A stretch of 64,000 nucleotides of DNA from Albugo candida (taxonomy: Eukaryota; Oomycota; Peronosporomycetes; Albuginales), in the NCBI GenBank assembly GCA_040437565.1, contig JBDOQK010000012.1, forward strand, positions 186,001 to 250,000. The letters are read 5' to 3'. The notes below the pieces were generated by a model that worked only from the letters and a program-made list of their open reading frames with translations, had not been told where the DNA came from and did not search any database. Both the position numbers and the translations under genes were made by a program. This document shows positions 37,802-49,952 of this stretch, piece by piece (position 1 is the stretch's first letter; each line of letters begins with the position of its first letter).

Positions 37802-38395
37802 CGCCACATTTTGTCAGCACTTGCCGTGTCATTAGCTCATCAGTCGAATTAGCCTGGAAGAATAAAATCACCAAAGAGTAAAGAGCCTCAAGGCTCCACT
37901 TTGGAAGTGAATATAAGAAGAGATCAACTGCTTGACTTCCAGGCTTTTATTGGATCAAGAAAGATAAGGGTAATAGCCGCAAGAAGCGAATTGCATCTTT
38001 CGTCGTAAATGTGTATAGACGGCGTTATTACTTTCCAAAGATGCTGATGTACCAGCAATCGCATGCGTCAGCTACTCGGTACATAAGTCGATCTCAGGCG
38101 GCTGAAAGGATTGCATTCACGTCGCTGATAATCAGCGAGGTCAAGCTTAAGCTACTTCCCAGGTCTATGGATTGCTGTCCATTGAGAGTGACCGCCCCTT
38201 CTTACATCGATTCATTTTTCTGGGCTTATATCGTGGGGCCAACAATCACACAAAGTGACATTAGCAAGCATGAGGCCTTTACTAGTACGACAAAAACGAA
38301 TGACGCAGGCAACCAAAGCGATTCGAGCGGACTTGAGGCTACGGGAATGAAGCATGAGACCTCTTGCGCGCTGACGATTGCTACCTCGTTGTGAT
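37802..38395. other. Intergenic region between convergent YAE1-like and ABCC genes
   Basis: About 590 bp. A 118-codon plus-strand ORF (ATG 38041 to stop 38394) ends 2 bp from the ABCC stop. It has no family resemblance or splice context and is probably not a gene. No repeat was noticed. Confidence 0.4.
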
Positions 38396-41300
38396 TCAAC
38401 TATGCGGCTCCAACATATACGCTTTTCGTTGACTTTGTCCCAGACAGTGCAACACAGATGAGCTGTCTCTCAAAAGCTGTTTTGGATCACCCGCTTCGAT
38501 GATCTGACCGTTGTCAAACACGAGGACGGTGTCACATCTCCGAAGAATATCCATCCGATGCGCTATAATGAGCACTGTGGCGTCTTTGAATACTCTTTCA
38601 ATCATCTACTCGTTCAAAATTAGCCAAACAGCGACACAACTGAATATCTTCATACCTGTAGGATGAGATGCTCAGTTGTCGGATCGATGAGAGAAGTGGA
38701 TTCATCGAGAAACACGACTTTGCTATGGCGTAAGAAAGCTCGTGACATACATAGTAATTGGCTCTCTCCCTGGCTGAATGTCCCTGGTAGCACGTCAGCA
38801 GCAAGACCTCCGAGTGAAGAAATCACGTCGTCAAGCTGACATTTCTTCAGTGCACTCCATATCTCATGATCTTGAAATTCGTTGCCCAGATCAAGGTTTC
38901 GTCGCACCGTTCCGGAGAATAGCGTCTCTTCTTGAGGAATATACGTCAAACGTCTTCGTAAAGTCTCGAGTGGAAGCTTCATGAGATCGACACCGTCAAT
39001 TTCGATGCTGCCAGAGGCCCAGCCAACGGCTCTAAAGAATGCATTGAAAAAGGTCGATTTCCCTGCTCCAGTACGACCACAAATGCCAGTTCTGGAACCA
39101 GCACGAAGCTCACAACTAACATTGTTCAGGATGAGGATTCCATCATGTCTCTGTCGAGCGCTTGCTCGCCAAGAATGCTGCACAACGCTTAGTGTCTTCA
39201 CCGAAACCGATCCATTCTCTGGCCACTTGACCCATAAAGCTTCGTTTTTATTTGATGCGCCAGACTTTTCGTTAGCATCCTCTGGTGGAAGATCACGATA
39301 CTCATGCACGCGTTCAACAGAAATTAACTGACGTTCAGTATCAATAAAGCTGTTCAGCACCGCATTCAGCTTGCCGACAATAGGGAGAGTATACGTGAGC
39401 GTGAGCCCAAGAATACTTGTGTTCACATGTTTGGTCAATTGGAAATTCACAACAGCATATATTGCCACAGAGGACGTGATGCAGACCCCTAAAATATCCA
39501 GACGGATCCCAAACCAGCCGCTTGCACTGCTGCTCAGAAAAACAATTTTCTGGCTTCGTTCCAAGACCTCTGTATACATGGCTGCGTACTTTGACTCGAG
39601 CCGCATCGAACGAATGACTGAAAGCCCACTCAGAGTGTTGGTGAATGTATTGAGGATTGGAGACTGCGTAACAGCGTCCAAACGCTTCAAATGACGTGAG
39701 ATCGGTCGATAAGCCTGCTGCATTTTGAAGCAGATTGCCGATAATGGAAGGAGCACGAGCAGCACGACAGCATTTTCGTACATGAGAATCACTAAGGAAC
39801 CAGTTAGCTCTACGATCTCGCGAATGAAAATGTTGAAACTGAATGGGAGCGAATCATCGATAGCGAATGTGTCTCTATTGAGACGATTGACAATCCGACC
39901 AGTTGACTCGTATGTGAAGAAGGATAATGGTGCCCGAAAGACACGATCACTAAGCCTTTGGTAGCTCTTGGTTGCAGCTTGAATGCCTCCAAATGCGAAT
40001 AAAAAAGAGCGAAAAAGCACTGCCAAGCTGTTGACAATTGTGATACCAATTAACGCGTATGCAAACATATAAGGCGAAACTGTTGTTTGTGCATCGACAT
40101 AGTAAGCAATCCAGAAATCCAATCCATTTCGTGAGCTCTGCATGATGATAACCGCGACACATATCCATCCTAAGGTCCACTTCCCCATCGATTTCACATA
40201 CTGAAGCCACACGGCAGATGCGACCGCACCGACGATACGAGTCTCTTCCAAATCTTCATTTTCATTTGAGACAATCAATGTCTTCTCTATTTCAGCCTGA
40301 ACGATCTCTTCCGCTGAATCAGAGTGATTGGTGCTTTGCTGTACGTTCAAGGATAGCTCACTCGATTGATCCATCTGGTCCTGGGCATTTTGACTTCGAT
40401 ATTCATCAAACGTTCCAGACTCGACCACTTTTCCGTGGTCCACTTGCAAAACTCGTATTTTCCAGACTCCTTTTTTGGCGATATTTTGCCAGATATCAAT
40501 TTGCTGTGTCACAACCACAGCTGTTGCCATCGGATGTATCACTTGCGAGAAATTAGGATCATTGGTGAGAGAAGAGAAGCAGCGATTGACGATTTTCGAC
40601 GCGGTGATCGGATCCAATGCGCTGAAAGGATCGTCGAGAAGTAGAATTCGGGACTGAGCGTACAGAGCTCTTGCAAGACCAAGACGAAGACGCTGGCCTC
40701 CGCTCAAACGCTGCCCACATTCGCCAATGTGTGTGTGGTCAAGAAATTCCATCTTGTTGATATCCGTGGTCAGGTCACATGTCACCAACACCGAATCGTA
40801 CAATACTTGGTCTATTTGGTGATTGTCTGGAGTCAGTGTTATGTTCTCACGAATACTCGCTTGAAATAGCCATGGACGCTGAGGAGCGAACGCTACCGGT
40901 GTATCAATACGGTGCATAGAACCCTCAACGAGAAGCATTTCACCGAGTATCGCATGCAAAAAGGAAGACTTCCCTGAACCGACTCGACCTTGGACAATAT
41001 AAATCATCCCGGATCGTAAATGAAGACTCGGCACCGTAAGCTGAAAGGTGCTTTTCGTCGTATTTTCGGCAGGTAGAAGTGCATCTGATGCTTTGGATTC
41101 TTCGATATCTTGCCGTGGATGCCAAGAAAAGCACGATCCGCCGGTGCTCACACTGATCGGATGAATGTCGTCCTGCTCAACGCCTCCAGCTTGTACCGAG
41201 TGACCAACTTTTTGGCTTTTCCTTTGGTGAAAAATAAACTCCTGGATCCGAATTGCAGAGATTCGAGCTTCCAGAAGGCCATTGATGATCCACGGAAAGT

Positions 41301-42867
41301 AATTAATCGGATAGATCAATCGATCCAATAGTGCGATTGCAGTGAATGCATTAGCAGCGGTGAGATCGTTTCCAGTGAAAATAACTGTTGCAAAGACGCA
41401 AGTTTGGACGATCGCTGGCATCGATGCCCAAAAAAATACACAAACGGCGTCAATGTACTTTCGGGCTTTTAATGGTCCGAGTTCGAATGTACGAGCATCA
41501 TTTTGTGATGCCAGAAATTCAGGTAGCCATCCCAGCAATTTGATCGTTTTGATCGATTGTACAATTTCAGTCATCAATGTGAGACGCTTGTCGCGGAATT
41601 GGAGCATTCGCTTCATATATTTTTGATTTTTTCTACCAAGAAATGTTTGTATCGGGAACATGCTTGCAATCAAGACCATTCCTGAGAGGAAAGCATACGA
41701 CACTGCATGATGGAGCAACGATAAAGCTACAATTATTTCCAAGGGAATCAACACGATGTCGAAGAGAGCATTGGGCAGCCCTGAAATGCGATTGAGATCG
41801 ACAGTAATCAAGCTGGTGATATGACCGATAGAGGTTTTTTGCTGCTTTGATATCTCGAGTAATGTTCGGTAAATTGCTGTGCTCAGTCCAGCACGAACAC
41901 GCATTTCAAAACGTTGCCATGATAGAGAGTATTGCGTGCTCATAATTGCTGCGAGGATGGATCGGATTGTCATTAGACCAGCGAGTGTATACCCCCTGGT
42001 TATCGACAGAGAATCGACTTGCTGGGAACCATCGGCCCATTCAAGAAAGAGCTTTAGAAGGATGGGACTCAATAAGCCGATACTTTTGTTGACGGCGGAC
42101 CACATTGCAAATATCCCAATTTCCCTTCCGTATAAATCGAATAACAGACGGAATAAAGATGGTTTGTCTCTATTCCTTCTCGTTTCTTTGGTCATTCCGG
42201 TCCAAAAACACTCAGCTGAAAGTTTTGTTGCGTCAGTTGCAGGAAGACTTGGAATATCTGGAAGCTCCAATCGTCGTTCACGGCCAAGTGCGATGTATCG
42301 TGATACCCATGCGAATGAAATACGGGACGCCCAGGACACAGTATCAAAATGCGACTGTGTCGACGCATTTTTTTCTTTAGTATGAAGAAATCGGCCAATT
42401 GACCATCGAGCAGTAGCCAAGACAACAAGTATAAACTCCAAGGTCATACGCCCTCCATTCTGTCTCGTATAGTATCCGTCATATACCAGCGCGCTGAAGG
42501 CGCAACTCACCCAAAAATGCAATTTTTTTTTACTGATAGAATCTCTTCTCATAAACAGTATCAAATCTCTGTATAGACAGATCGCGTAAGAGAAAGACAG
42601 CATGAAGGCCATAGCGTCCACCAGGAGCTATAACGGACACTGTGAGCCTAAGGATACTGCACACCAGCGAATTAAATGACCTACCAACTTCTCATTGACA
42701 GTATTTATCGCAAATTCCCACAAAAGGAATAACTGCATAGCAATCGCTGCGAAGAACTGCCAATAAAGCAGCAGATTCAGCACTCCGACCCAGCGCGTGT
42801 CTGATCCTTTATGGGCATTCCTCGAGATCGATCGCACCATGTGCCTCTGATCGAACGCGTACGACAT
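38396..42867 (-). CDS. ABC transporter, ABCC (MRP) subfamily, full size, 1,463 aa
   Basis: Exons are 42867-42658, 42627-38656 and 38605-38396, with introns of 30 and 50 nt; every exon is a multiple of three. Order: N-terminal helices, TMD1, NBD1, linker, TMD2, NBD2. NBD1 has Walker A GRVGSGKSS, signature LSGGQRLRLGLARAL and Walker B ILLLDDPFSAL, with Asp in place of the catalytic Glu as is usual in ABCC. NBD2 has Walker A GRTGAGKST, the degenerate signature FSQGESQLLCMSRAF and Walker B VVFLDESTS with Glu present. It probably exports organic anions, conjugates or drugs across the plasma or vacuolar membrane. The N-terminal part is shorter than a full TMD0 of five helices. The 30-nt first intron is unusually short; if it is not real, the start would be a downstream ATG such as that at 42621. 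Confidence 0.86.
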
Positions 42868-42900
42868 ACAGCTACAAATCGCGACAAATTGTAAGACTAC

Positions 42901-43132
42901 AAGAGAGCAATGAGACGCTACGGATCAATGCAGCGATTTTGTATTCACTTTGTGTTAAAATAAACCNNNNNNNNNNNNNNNNNNNNNNNNNNNNNNNNNN
43001 NNNNNNNNNNNNNNNNNNNNNNNNNNNNNNNNNNNNNNNNNNNNNNNNNNNNNNNNNNNNNNNNNNAAGAGAGCAATGAGACGCTACGGATCAATGCAGC
43101 GATTTTGTATTCACTTTGTGTTAAAATAAACC
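42901..43132. repeat. Assembly gap with 66-bp duplicated flanks (artefact)
   Basis: N run 42967-43066. The sequence 42901-42966 is repeated as 43067-43132. It lies between the divergent ABCC and SRP54 genes and touches no coding exon. Confidence 0.92.
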
Positions 43133-43407
43133 GTATTTCGAGTCGAGAAAGAAGGTCCACGAGCATTTGTATCAGCTCCATTCAGCGCTCTTGCTGGAAG
43201 ATAAATTCCGTTTTAAAGACACCAGTGTGATGTCAAAGTACAGCGCTACCTATCTACGTAGATATTGACGTTATGAAAGGAGCTGTGTCGCCTTGGTGAG
43301 CTCCTCGGTGCTGAATTCTGTCAGATTCGACTCACTGCGTGTCTCGTGTGGCTGATGTCGTTTTTATCCAATCAATAAGCTTGATCAGCATCGATTTTGT
43401 ATCAAAA

Positions 43408-45551
43408 ATGGTTTTGGAACAATTGGGATCGAAACTTCAGAGCGCATTAGCGACCCTCAACACGACAACAATCGTTGATGACGATGTTCTGAACAATATA
43501 TTGAAAGATATCTGCGCAGCATTACTGGAATCAGACGTACAAGTCCAGCTCGTTCGTCAGATTCGAGACAATGTACGACTCACGGTAGCCGCTCATGAAT
43601 CTGCTGCGGGAGTCAATCGCCGACGCCTCATCCAGAAAGCTGTATTGGATCAACTCATACAGATTCTACAAAGTAAAAAGAAGCCGTTTAAGCTCAAAAA
43701 GGGAGGCTGTAATACCGTCATGTTTGTGGGTTTGCAGGTACGCGATAATTTGATGGAATAGCAGCACTCTTGATACTATCGTTGATTCATTGTAGGGGAG
43801 CGGAAAGACCACAAGTATTGCCAAGTATGCGCATTACTACCAACGTAAAGGCTGGAAAACTTGTATGGTTTGCGCGGATACATTCCGAGCTGGGGCGTTC
43901 GATCAGCTCAAACAAAATGCAACAAAACTTCGCATTCCGTTCTATGGAAGTTATACCGAGGCTGATCCTGTTCGAATTGCTGAACAAGGAGTCGCACAGT
44001 TTCGAGCAGATCATTATGAGCTCATTCTGGTGGATACGAGTGGGCGACACAAACAAGAAACGGATTTATTTGCTGAAATGAAACAAGTGGCTGCAGCAGT
44101 TCGTCCCGATGATGTAGTTTTTGTTATGGATTCAACTATTGGTCAAGCCGTTCATGACCAAGCGAGTGCTTTTGTTCAAAGTGTGGACGTTGGAAGTGTA
44201 ATTATCACCAAATTGGATGGACATGCAAAAGGTGGAGGCGCATTGAGTGCTGTTGCTGCTACAGGATCACCAATCATATTTTACGGCACTGGCGAGCATT
44301 TCTCCGAATTCGAAACATTCGATGCTCAACGATTTGTCAGTCGGATGATGGGGATGGGTGACATACGCGGACTGATGGAAGAAGTGAAGCAAAGTGGAAT
44401 GTTTGAAGATGACAAAGAATTCATAGCGAAACTCAACAAGGGATCTTATACATTCCGGGACTTGTACAAGCAATTACAAGGTGTGATGAAGTTGGGACCA
44501 TTGAGTAAAGTGATGTCAATGATTCCCGGCTTACCTCCCGGAATGAATCAAATGATGAATATGGGTGGCGGGGAAGAGGAAGGGTCCAAACGATTACGAC
44601 GATTCTTGTTCATGATGGATAGTATGACGGATGCCGAGCTCGATGGACAAGTTCCGATCAATCCATCGCGCCAACTTCGCATTGCCAAAGGCTCTGGCTG
44701 TGGGCTTTTCGAAGTGGATTATCTATTGAAATGTCATAAACAATTCGCATCTGTGATATCTCGGATGGGAAAGAGCGGTCTTATGAAAACTGGGGACGCA
44801 AATTTCGAGAAGCANNNNNNNNNNNNNNNNNNNNNNNNNNNNNNNNNNNNNNNNNNNNNNNNNNNNNNNNNNNNNNNNNNNNNNNNNNNNNNNNNNNNNN
44901 NNNNNNNNNNNNNNTGACATACGCGGACTGATGGAAGAAGTGAAGCAAAGTGGAATGTTTGAAGATGACAAAGAATTCATGGCGAAACTCAACAAGGGAT
45001 CTTATACATTCCGGGACTTGTACAAGCAATTACAAGGTGTGATGAAGTTGGGACCATTGAGTAAAGTGATGTCAATGATTCCCGGCTTACCTCCCGGAAT
45101 GAATCAAATGATGAATATGGGTGGCGGGGAAGAGGAAGGGTCCAAACGATTACGACGATTCTTGTTCATGATGGATAGTATGACGGATGCCGAGCTCAAT
45201 GGACAAGTTCCGATCAATCCATCGCGCCAACTTCGCATTGCCAAAGGCTCTGGCTGTGGGCTTTTCGAAGTGGATTATCTATTGAAATGTCATAAACAAT
45301 TCGCATCTGTGATATCTCGGATGGGAAAGAGCGGTCTTATGAAAACTGGGGACGCAAATTTCGAGAAGCAATTGGCGCGAAATCCAAATGCTGTGATGCA
45401 ACAGCTATCGAAAGTGATGGATCCACGCATGTTGGCGCAAATGGGAGGACCGCAAAATATGATGCGAATGCTAAAGCAGATGCAAGGGATGGATACGAAT
45501 TCAATGAATGAGATGGCTGCCAATTTTGGTGGCATGAAGCTTCCATTTTAG
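43408..45551 (+). CDS. SRP54: Signal recognition particle 54 kDa subunit, 509 aa after gap collapse
   Basis: Exon 1 is 43408-43737; exon 2 is 43796-45551, interrupted by an assembly gap. Joining 44814 to 45371 gives 1,530 nt, in frame, close to the usual size (human 504 aa). SRP54 binds signal peptides as they leave the ribosome and, with its receptor, targets the complex to the ER in a GTP-dependent cycle. Seen in order: helical N domain, G1 GLQGSGKTT (split by the intron), DTFRAGAFDQLKQNA, G3 DTSGRHKQE, G4 TKLDGHAKGGGALS, then a Met-rich M domain (MIPGLPPGMNQMMNMGGG, and GSGCGLFEVDYLL). The start was chosen at the ATG that yields the canonical N-terminus; an in-frame upstream frame adds residues with no family match. 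The two overlapping contig copies differ at two bases. Confidence 0.95.
44359..45370. repeat. Assembly gap with 456-bp duplicated flanks, two mismatches
   Basis: N run 44815-44914. The sequence 44359-44814 is repeated as 44915-45370, with at least two base differences (44425 A versus 44981 G; 44642 G versus 45198 A). These change Ile to Met and Asp to Asn in SRP54. The copies are therefore likely to be two alleles or to include sequencing errors. Confidence 0.93.
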
Positions 45552-45644
45552 AATAATACATAAGATCCATAATGCTCGTGATTGCTCAGGTGTCTAAATA
45601 GAGTGGTTTGACCACCACATTAGGGTAATGACAGACTGGAATCA

Positions 45645-47408
45645 ATGGATCGAACAGTGTCAAGATTCACACTTTCGGTATCAAATTCGCACGAGTATGT
45701 GCACATAAGCGTAAAACTAATTCGTCTGTAGGAAAAATTGCCATGAACTTCCTTGGAGAGATGCGTGTGAGCGGATAGAAAGCTGCATTTTAACACTAAA
45801 ACAATGTATCACTTCATCACATGAAGCAAATGCTTTACACAGTCAAAGTGACGACGATGGTTTGAGCTATACCTATCAGGTCGCAAAAGATGATTCCAAA
45901 GATGTCGAGAAATGGAAAGATACGAATCGATCGGACGTTTGCAACATGAAAGACGTAACTTTGGCGATCAGAGAACTTTTACATATTTTGAGGTTCTTAC
46001 GAATCGTTTGCGTTGATTGTGAAGCTAATCAGAATCAATGCCACCAGTTTGATTTATTAAAAAAGGTTTCATCAACGAATTGTTCCGTTCCTCTCGTCCC
46101 ATCCTGATTGAATGACCCTACAGGTGCACCGTATTCTTCAGAACTGTTGCGAATGGATCGACATCGACGACAAAGTGATCCAAAAGTGAGCAAGAAAGTT
46201 ATTTTTCTAACTGAACTCTGACGATATTGCTATAGCGAGACTGTGCGCTTAATTCAAGTAGGACTTCAGTTTTCCGTCAATTATATCGTTCAGAACAAAA
46301 TGAATCAACAAGAAGCATGGGAACTCTTCTTTCCTGACGTTATACAAGTACGAAATTGTGGATTTTCACGCTGCAGGATTTCTAATCGAAGCCATAGAAA
46401 CTTCTAGTCGAGTGTCAAATGCACCGTAAAATAGTGGCGTACATGGTCGCGCTATTATACAACTGTGTCCATCCTCAAGAACACTTACACGAAGAGTTGG
46501 TGAGAACTGTGGAGATTTCTTGATATTCATTTGATGGAGATTTTTGACCGTAGGTTTCATCCCGAAGCCTCCTGTTGACGCTTTTACATCGATTTTTTTG
46601 GAACCAAAGTGAGAGTATAGATGCCACCGGTGAAGAATCGGAACCTCTCATAGACCCAGCACAAGAATGGCTGCATATCTTTTTTCGAGACTTGTATGCT
46701 CATGGTTATTTCAAACATATATACGATTCCATTGGAGCCAGTTTGATCAGCAAACTCTGGTCAAGAGTAACTCCGGAACAGCTTATTTATCTTCGTGTCA
46801 TGGACCAGTTGATACACGCCCAAGTATCAAGCTCCAACACACAAGAAAATGGTGACTGTCTTCACGATGCGTATGATTTCATGATAAACGTTTTCAAACA
46901 ACTCATACAGCAAAGTGACGATGATCGATCAGAAGAACCTGAGGAAGCTCGTAAGATCATTTGGGTCGGGCTGGAAAATGAGGCAAAATTGGTAATTCTC
47001 AATATATTCGGTCAACTGTGTCAGCTGGATCAGATAAGAAGCTTAGCAATCTCCAAATGTCTGTTACAATTGCTCGTCAATGAGCTCCAACGCGTATGGG
47101 AATTTAACCCGCAAAGTACACGCGTCAATCTCAAAAGAACCAAAGCGAACGAAAGGAGAGAGCCTTCCGGTTATCGATCTCATATAATCGCAGTCATTGG
47201 CAATATATGTTACCGAAGTCGTAACCACCAAGATTTGCTCCGTCAACTTGGCGGAATAGCGCTTGTGCTGAATCATTGCATCATTGATGAACGTAATCCA
47301 CTTATTCGAGAATGGTCGTTGGTTGCAGTCCGAAATATCTGTGAGGACAATGCCGAAAACCAGAAGTTCATTGCAGGTCTCAAGCAGCAGGATGCTGCGC
47401 TATACTGA
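45645..47408 (+). CDS. ATXN10: Ataxin-10-like armadillo protein, six exons, 504 aa
   Basis: Exons are 45645-45694, 45732-46065, 46124-46185, 46236-46347, 46398-46499 and 46554-47408; total 1,515 nt, in frame. Blocks match ataxin-10 in order: LHILRFLRIVCVDCEANQNQ (human FRFLRNACIECSVNQN), VGLQFSVNYIVQN, CQMHRKIVAYMVALLYN (human LNHPDKKIVAYSSMILF), and the C-terminal ataxin-10 domain HIIAVIGNICYRSRNHQDLL, then REWSLVAVRNICEDNAENQ. Ataxin-10 is a helical-repeat cytoplasmic protein linked to cytokinesis and cilia. The same frame stays open for 62 further codons after the TGA at 47406-47408, up to 47597, just before the Rab5 gene. The stop falls near the end of the conserved domain, so it is probably genuine. 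Confidence 0.88.
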
Positions 47409-47628
47409 CGTGTGCTTAGAGACAGCAGCGAAATTCAGAAGTATATATTAGGAAATACACTGCATATTGGAGTCATACATGTAATTTGCGTTATCTTGAC
47501 TGGAGGTAATCTTGAAAAGAAAATTCTCCAGAACGAAGCAAAAGTCGCATTGAAGCAAATCAGTCGACAAAGTACTGTCACTGGTGTAACATTGTAGTGC
47601 AAGTATCGAGAATTCCTCTCTGACTGCA

Positions 47629-48427
47629 ATGGCTAGCAATAGTACGAGTCACTTTAAGCTTGTTCTACTGGGAGATACTGCTGTTGGAAAGTCCTGTTTA
47701 GTAGTTCGATTCGTACGCGAAGAATTTTATGAATTTCAAGAGCCGACAATCGGAGGTATGGAAAACAATTATCTCTAAAGAGCATTTGGGAGTGCGTATC
47801 ACTTTGTGTAGCGGCTTTCTTAACGCAAACTGTAAACCTGAGCGATGGTTGTGCAGTCAAGTTTGAGATTTGGGATACGGCAGGACAAGGTAGGAAGGGA
47901 AAGATATCTGGTGCAAAATTGATGCTTTCCTACTTGTAGAACGGTATCGAAGTTTGGCTCCAATGTACTATCGCGGAGCTGCAGCAGCGATCGTTGTGTA
48001 CGACGTAACCAATAAGGTTCGAGAGGTTCATCTACCCTAGAAAGTAAACTGATTCACTTAAGTAGGATTCATTCACTGGTGCAAAATCTTGGGTCAAAGA
48101 ACTTCAACGACGTGGTGATTCGAATGTCGTGATTGCTCTAGCTGGAAATAAGGCAGATCTGGAGACACGACGTGCTGTAACTCTTGAGGTGTCAAGTGAT
48201 GTATCGCGTAAATCGTTGGACCCCTCACAGTACACTCTTAGGAAGCGCGTCAGTATGCAGAAGACAATGGTATACTACACTTGGAAACCTCAGCAAAAAC
48301 TTCAGCAAATGTGAAGAATCTCTTTGTTGCAATCGCGACGAATCTCCCTAAATCCACCCCGCAATCGAACCGGGATGCGTTTCCCATCGCACAACCGATA
48401 GCCTCAAAATCGAAAGGATGTTGCTGA
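47629..48427 (+). CDS. Rab5-family small GTPase, five exons, 196 aa
   Basis: Exons are 47629-47755, 47812-47889, 47940-48016, 48066-48188 and 48242-48427; 591 nt, in frame. All GTPase boxes are present: G1 GDTAVGKS, switch I/effector [14 protein letters not shown]3 [21 protein letters not shown]4 AGNKADLE and G5 ETSAK. The switch I sequence and [10 protein letters not shown] are typical of Rab5/Rab21/Rab22, and Rab5 is the best fit. The C-terminus ends KGCC, a double-cysteine geranylgeranylation signal. It should act on early endosomes, where FYVE proteins like the one at 60.2 kb are recruited. The splitting of short exons at GTPase motifs made this gene invisible as a long ORF. Confidence 0.92.
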
Positions 48428-48562
48428 GTGTATTTGTACTCGAAATCGATACTTGAATCAAAACAATCATCTTTTTATTTCCTAAATGTAATTATCCGAG
48501 TAGCATCAAACTGCTTCCTCAGAAATGATAGCCAAATGCAACCATTCACTTTTAAAATTTGT

Positions 48563-49150
48563 TTATTTCTCCTTTCTCACTTCATCATCGATTCCTACGG
48601 TCGAATTGATTCCGAAAATGCGAACGCGATGAAATTCCGGTAGCTTGGCAAGAATCAGTACAAACCAAATCGGGAAATTGATCATCAAATGTTGCGTGTC
48701 ATAATCAGTAGTCACCGAGGCAAGCATGAATATCATTGTTGGCACTACCATCAAAAACTTTTTGGTACCTGACCAAGGGTGATTCTCATCGATCTGCTCA
48801 TAGAACGTTAGTTCCCGATAATCGCCCATACTGTTAGAGTCATCAGGAGATCCCTTGATCCAATGCATGATTCCGAAAGATATCTATTGAAGGAGACCAG
48901 TAACACGTAACTCCGAGGTGATTTCATGTCAATAACGTACCAATCCGTGTATGACATTGACCGCAGTCCAGACTTCATTTGCAGGAACGAAAAACGGCAT
49001 CGCCATATACGACATTCCAATTACAAGCACGTAGAATGTCCAGAAACCACGTGTTTCCATCCAGTTGACATTTTTGTTGATATTCACCGAGATATCGGCC
49101 TTCTCCATAAGTTTTTCTTCTGATGAAACGCTGCCTGATAACAATTCCAT
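48563..49150 (-). CDS. ORMDL: ORMDL/Orm family ER protein, 176 aa, two exons
   Basis: Exon 1 is 49150-48941 and exon 2 is 48883-48563, with a 57-nt intron; 531 nt in frame. ORMDL proteins sit in the ER membrane and restrain serine palmitoyltransferase, the first step of sphingolipid synthesis. Family features: N-NKNVNWMETRGFWTFYVL, PFFVPANEVWTAVNVIHGL, joined by splicing to ISFGIMHWIKGSPD, then LTFYEQIDE, GTKKFLMVVPTMIFMLASVT and KLPEFHRVRIFGIN. The last block is nearly invariant in the family. It is slightly longer than human ORMDL (153 aa), mainly at the N-terminus. It converges with the Rab5 gene (135 bp between stops). Confidence 0.94.
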
Positions 49151-49952
49151 CTATACAAGAGATATACGTTAAATACCGGTTTTATATGAGGTTTTAGAAT
49201 TCGTCTTTCCGAGTGTGTAAAGCCTCAAGTGTGGGATTGTCTCAGTCAGGGGTCAAAGTTCTGACTCACAAACAGTATTTATGGGTATGGATCGCTACAA
49301 ATTTTAACAAAGACCTGCTCTATAGTCTAGCAGTAACACATCCCCGTCTACAAGTTTGAGACATTGTGTGCTACGTGATTCAACGGCTTGATAAGACCTT
49401 CTTACAATAGTGAACCTTCCTAAAATGGACTTCGTGACTCGATGTCCAAATCACTGGTTTGACGTAACAGAACGGGTAAAGCGGTCATAGTACCGATCAG
49501 CAATTTTCCTTGCACTCTGAGCATACAATCCCGTCATAAAGGTGTTGTCACTGCTTCACTCTGTAGAGGAACATTTATCACGGTCATCGCATCATGGAAT
49601 TTGAGCAGACGATACTTTGAGAGAAAGCCCATTTGTGCTTTATCGTACCTTATCGTGAACGTGCATGCAAGCGAAAGTGCCATCGTTTTGCGGGAAACTC
49701 AACGCTCTAGAGAAAAACGAACTCGCTCTATTAAGAGAGTTGCGTTTTGAAAGAGTAGACGGCCCGTATATTCTCGGAACTTAAGAAGTTCGGATTACGC
49801 CAAGTCAACTCAAGTTTGGAACAGCGTGAGTACAGGACTGTACTCATGCAGTCCTGTACTTAGTTTAATGGCCTTCGGTAAAGTTTGACTTTGTTGGAAA
49901 CGGCGGCTGTAGAGTACTTGAAGTCTGGATACGTTGTTATTGTTATTTAGTG
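49151..49952. other. Intergenic region between ORMDL and Mago genes
   Basis: About 800 bp without a supported ORF. It holds the ORMDL promoter and a perfect hairpin-forming inverted repeat at 49829-49860 (listed separately). No tRNA was recognised. Confidence 0.45.
49829..49860. repeat. Perfect 12-bp inverted repeat with 8-nt loop
   Basis: AGTACAGGACTG (49829-49840), loop TACTCATG, then CAGTCCTGTACT (49849-49860). All twelve pairs match. It lies 93 bp beyond the Mago stop codon, so it could fold in the 3' end of that transcript, or it could be a remnant of a small element. There is no U-run that would suggest a Pol III terminator directly after it. Confidence 0.85.

Noticed and set aside
38041-38394. 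118-codon plus-strand ORF next to the ABCC stop
   Set aside because: No family match, low-complexity Ser/Thr tail, and no splice or conservation evidence.
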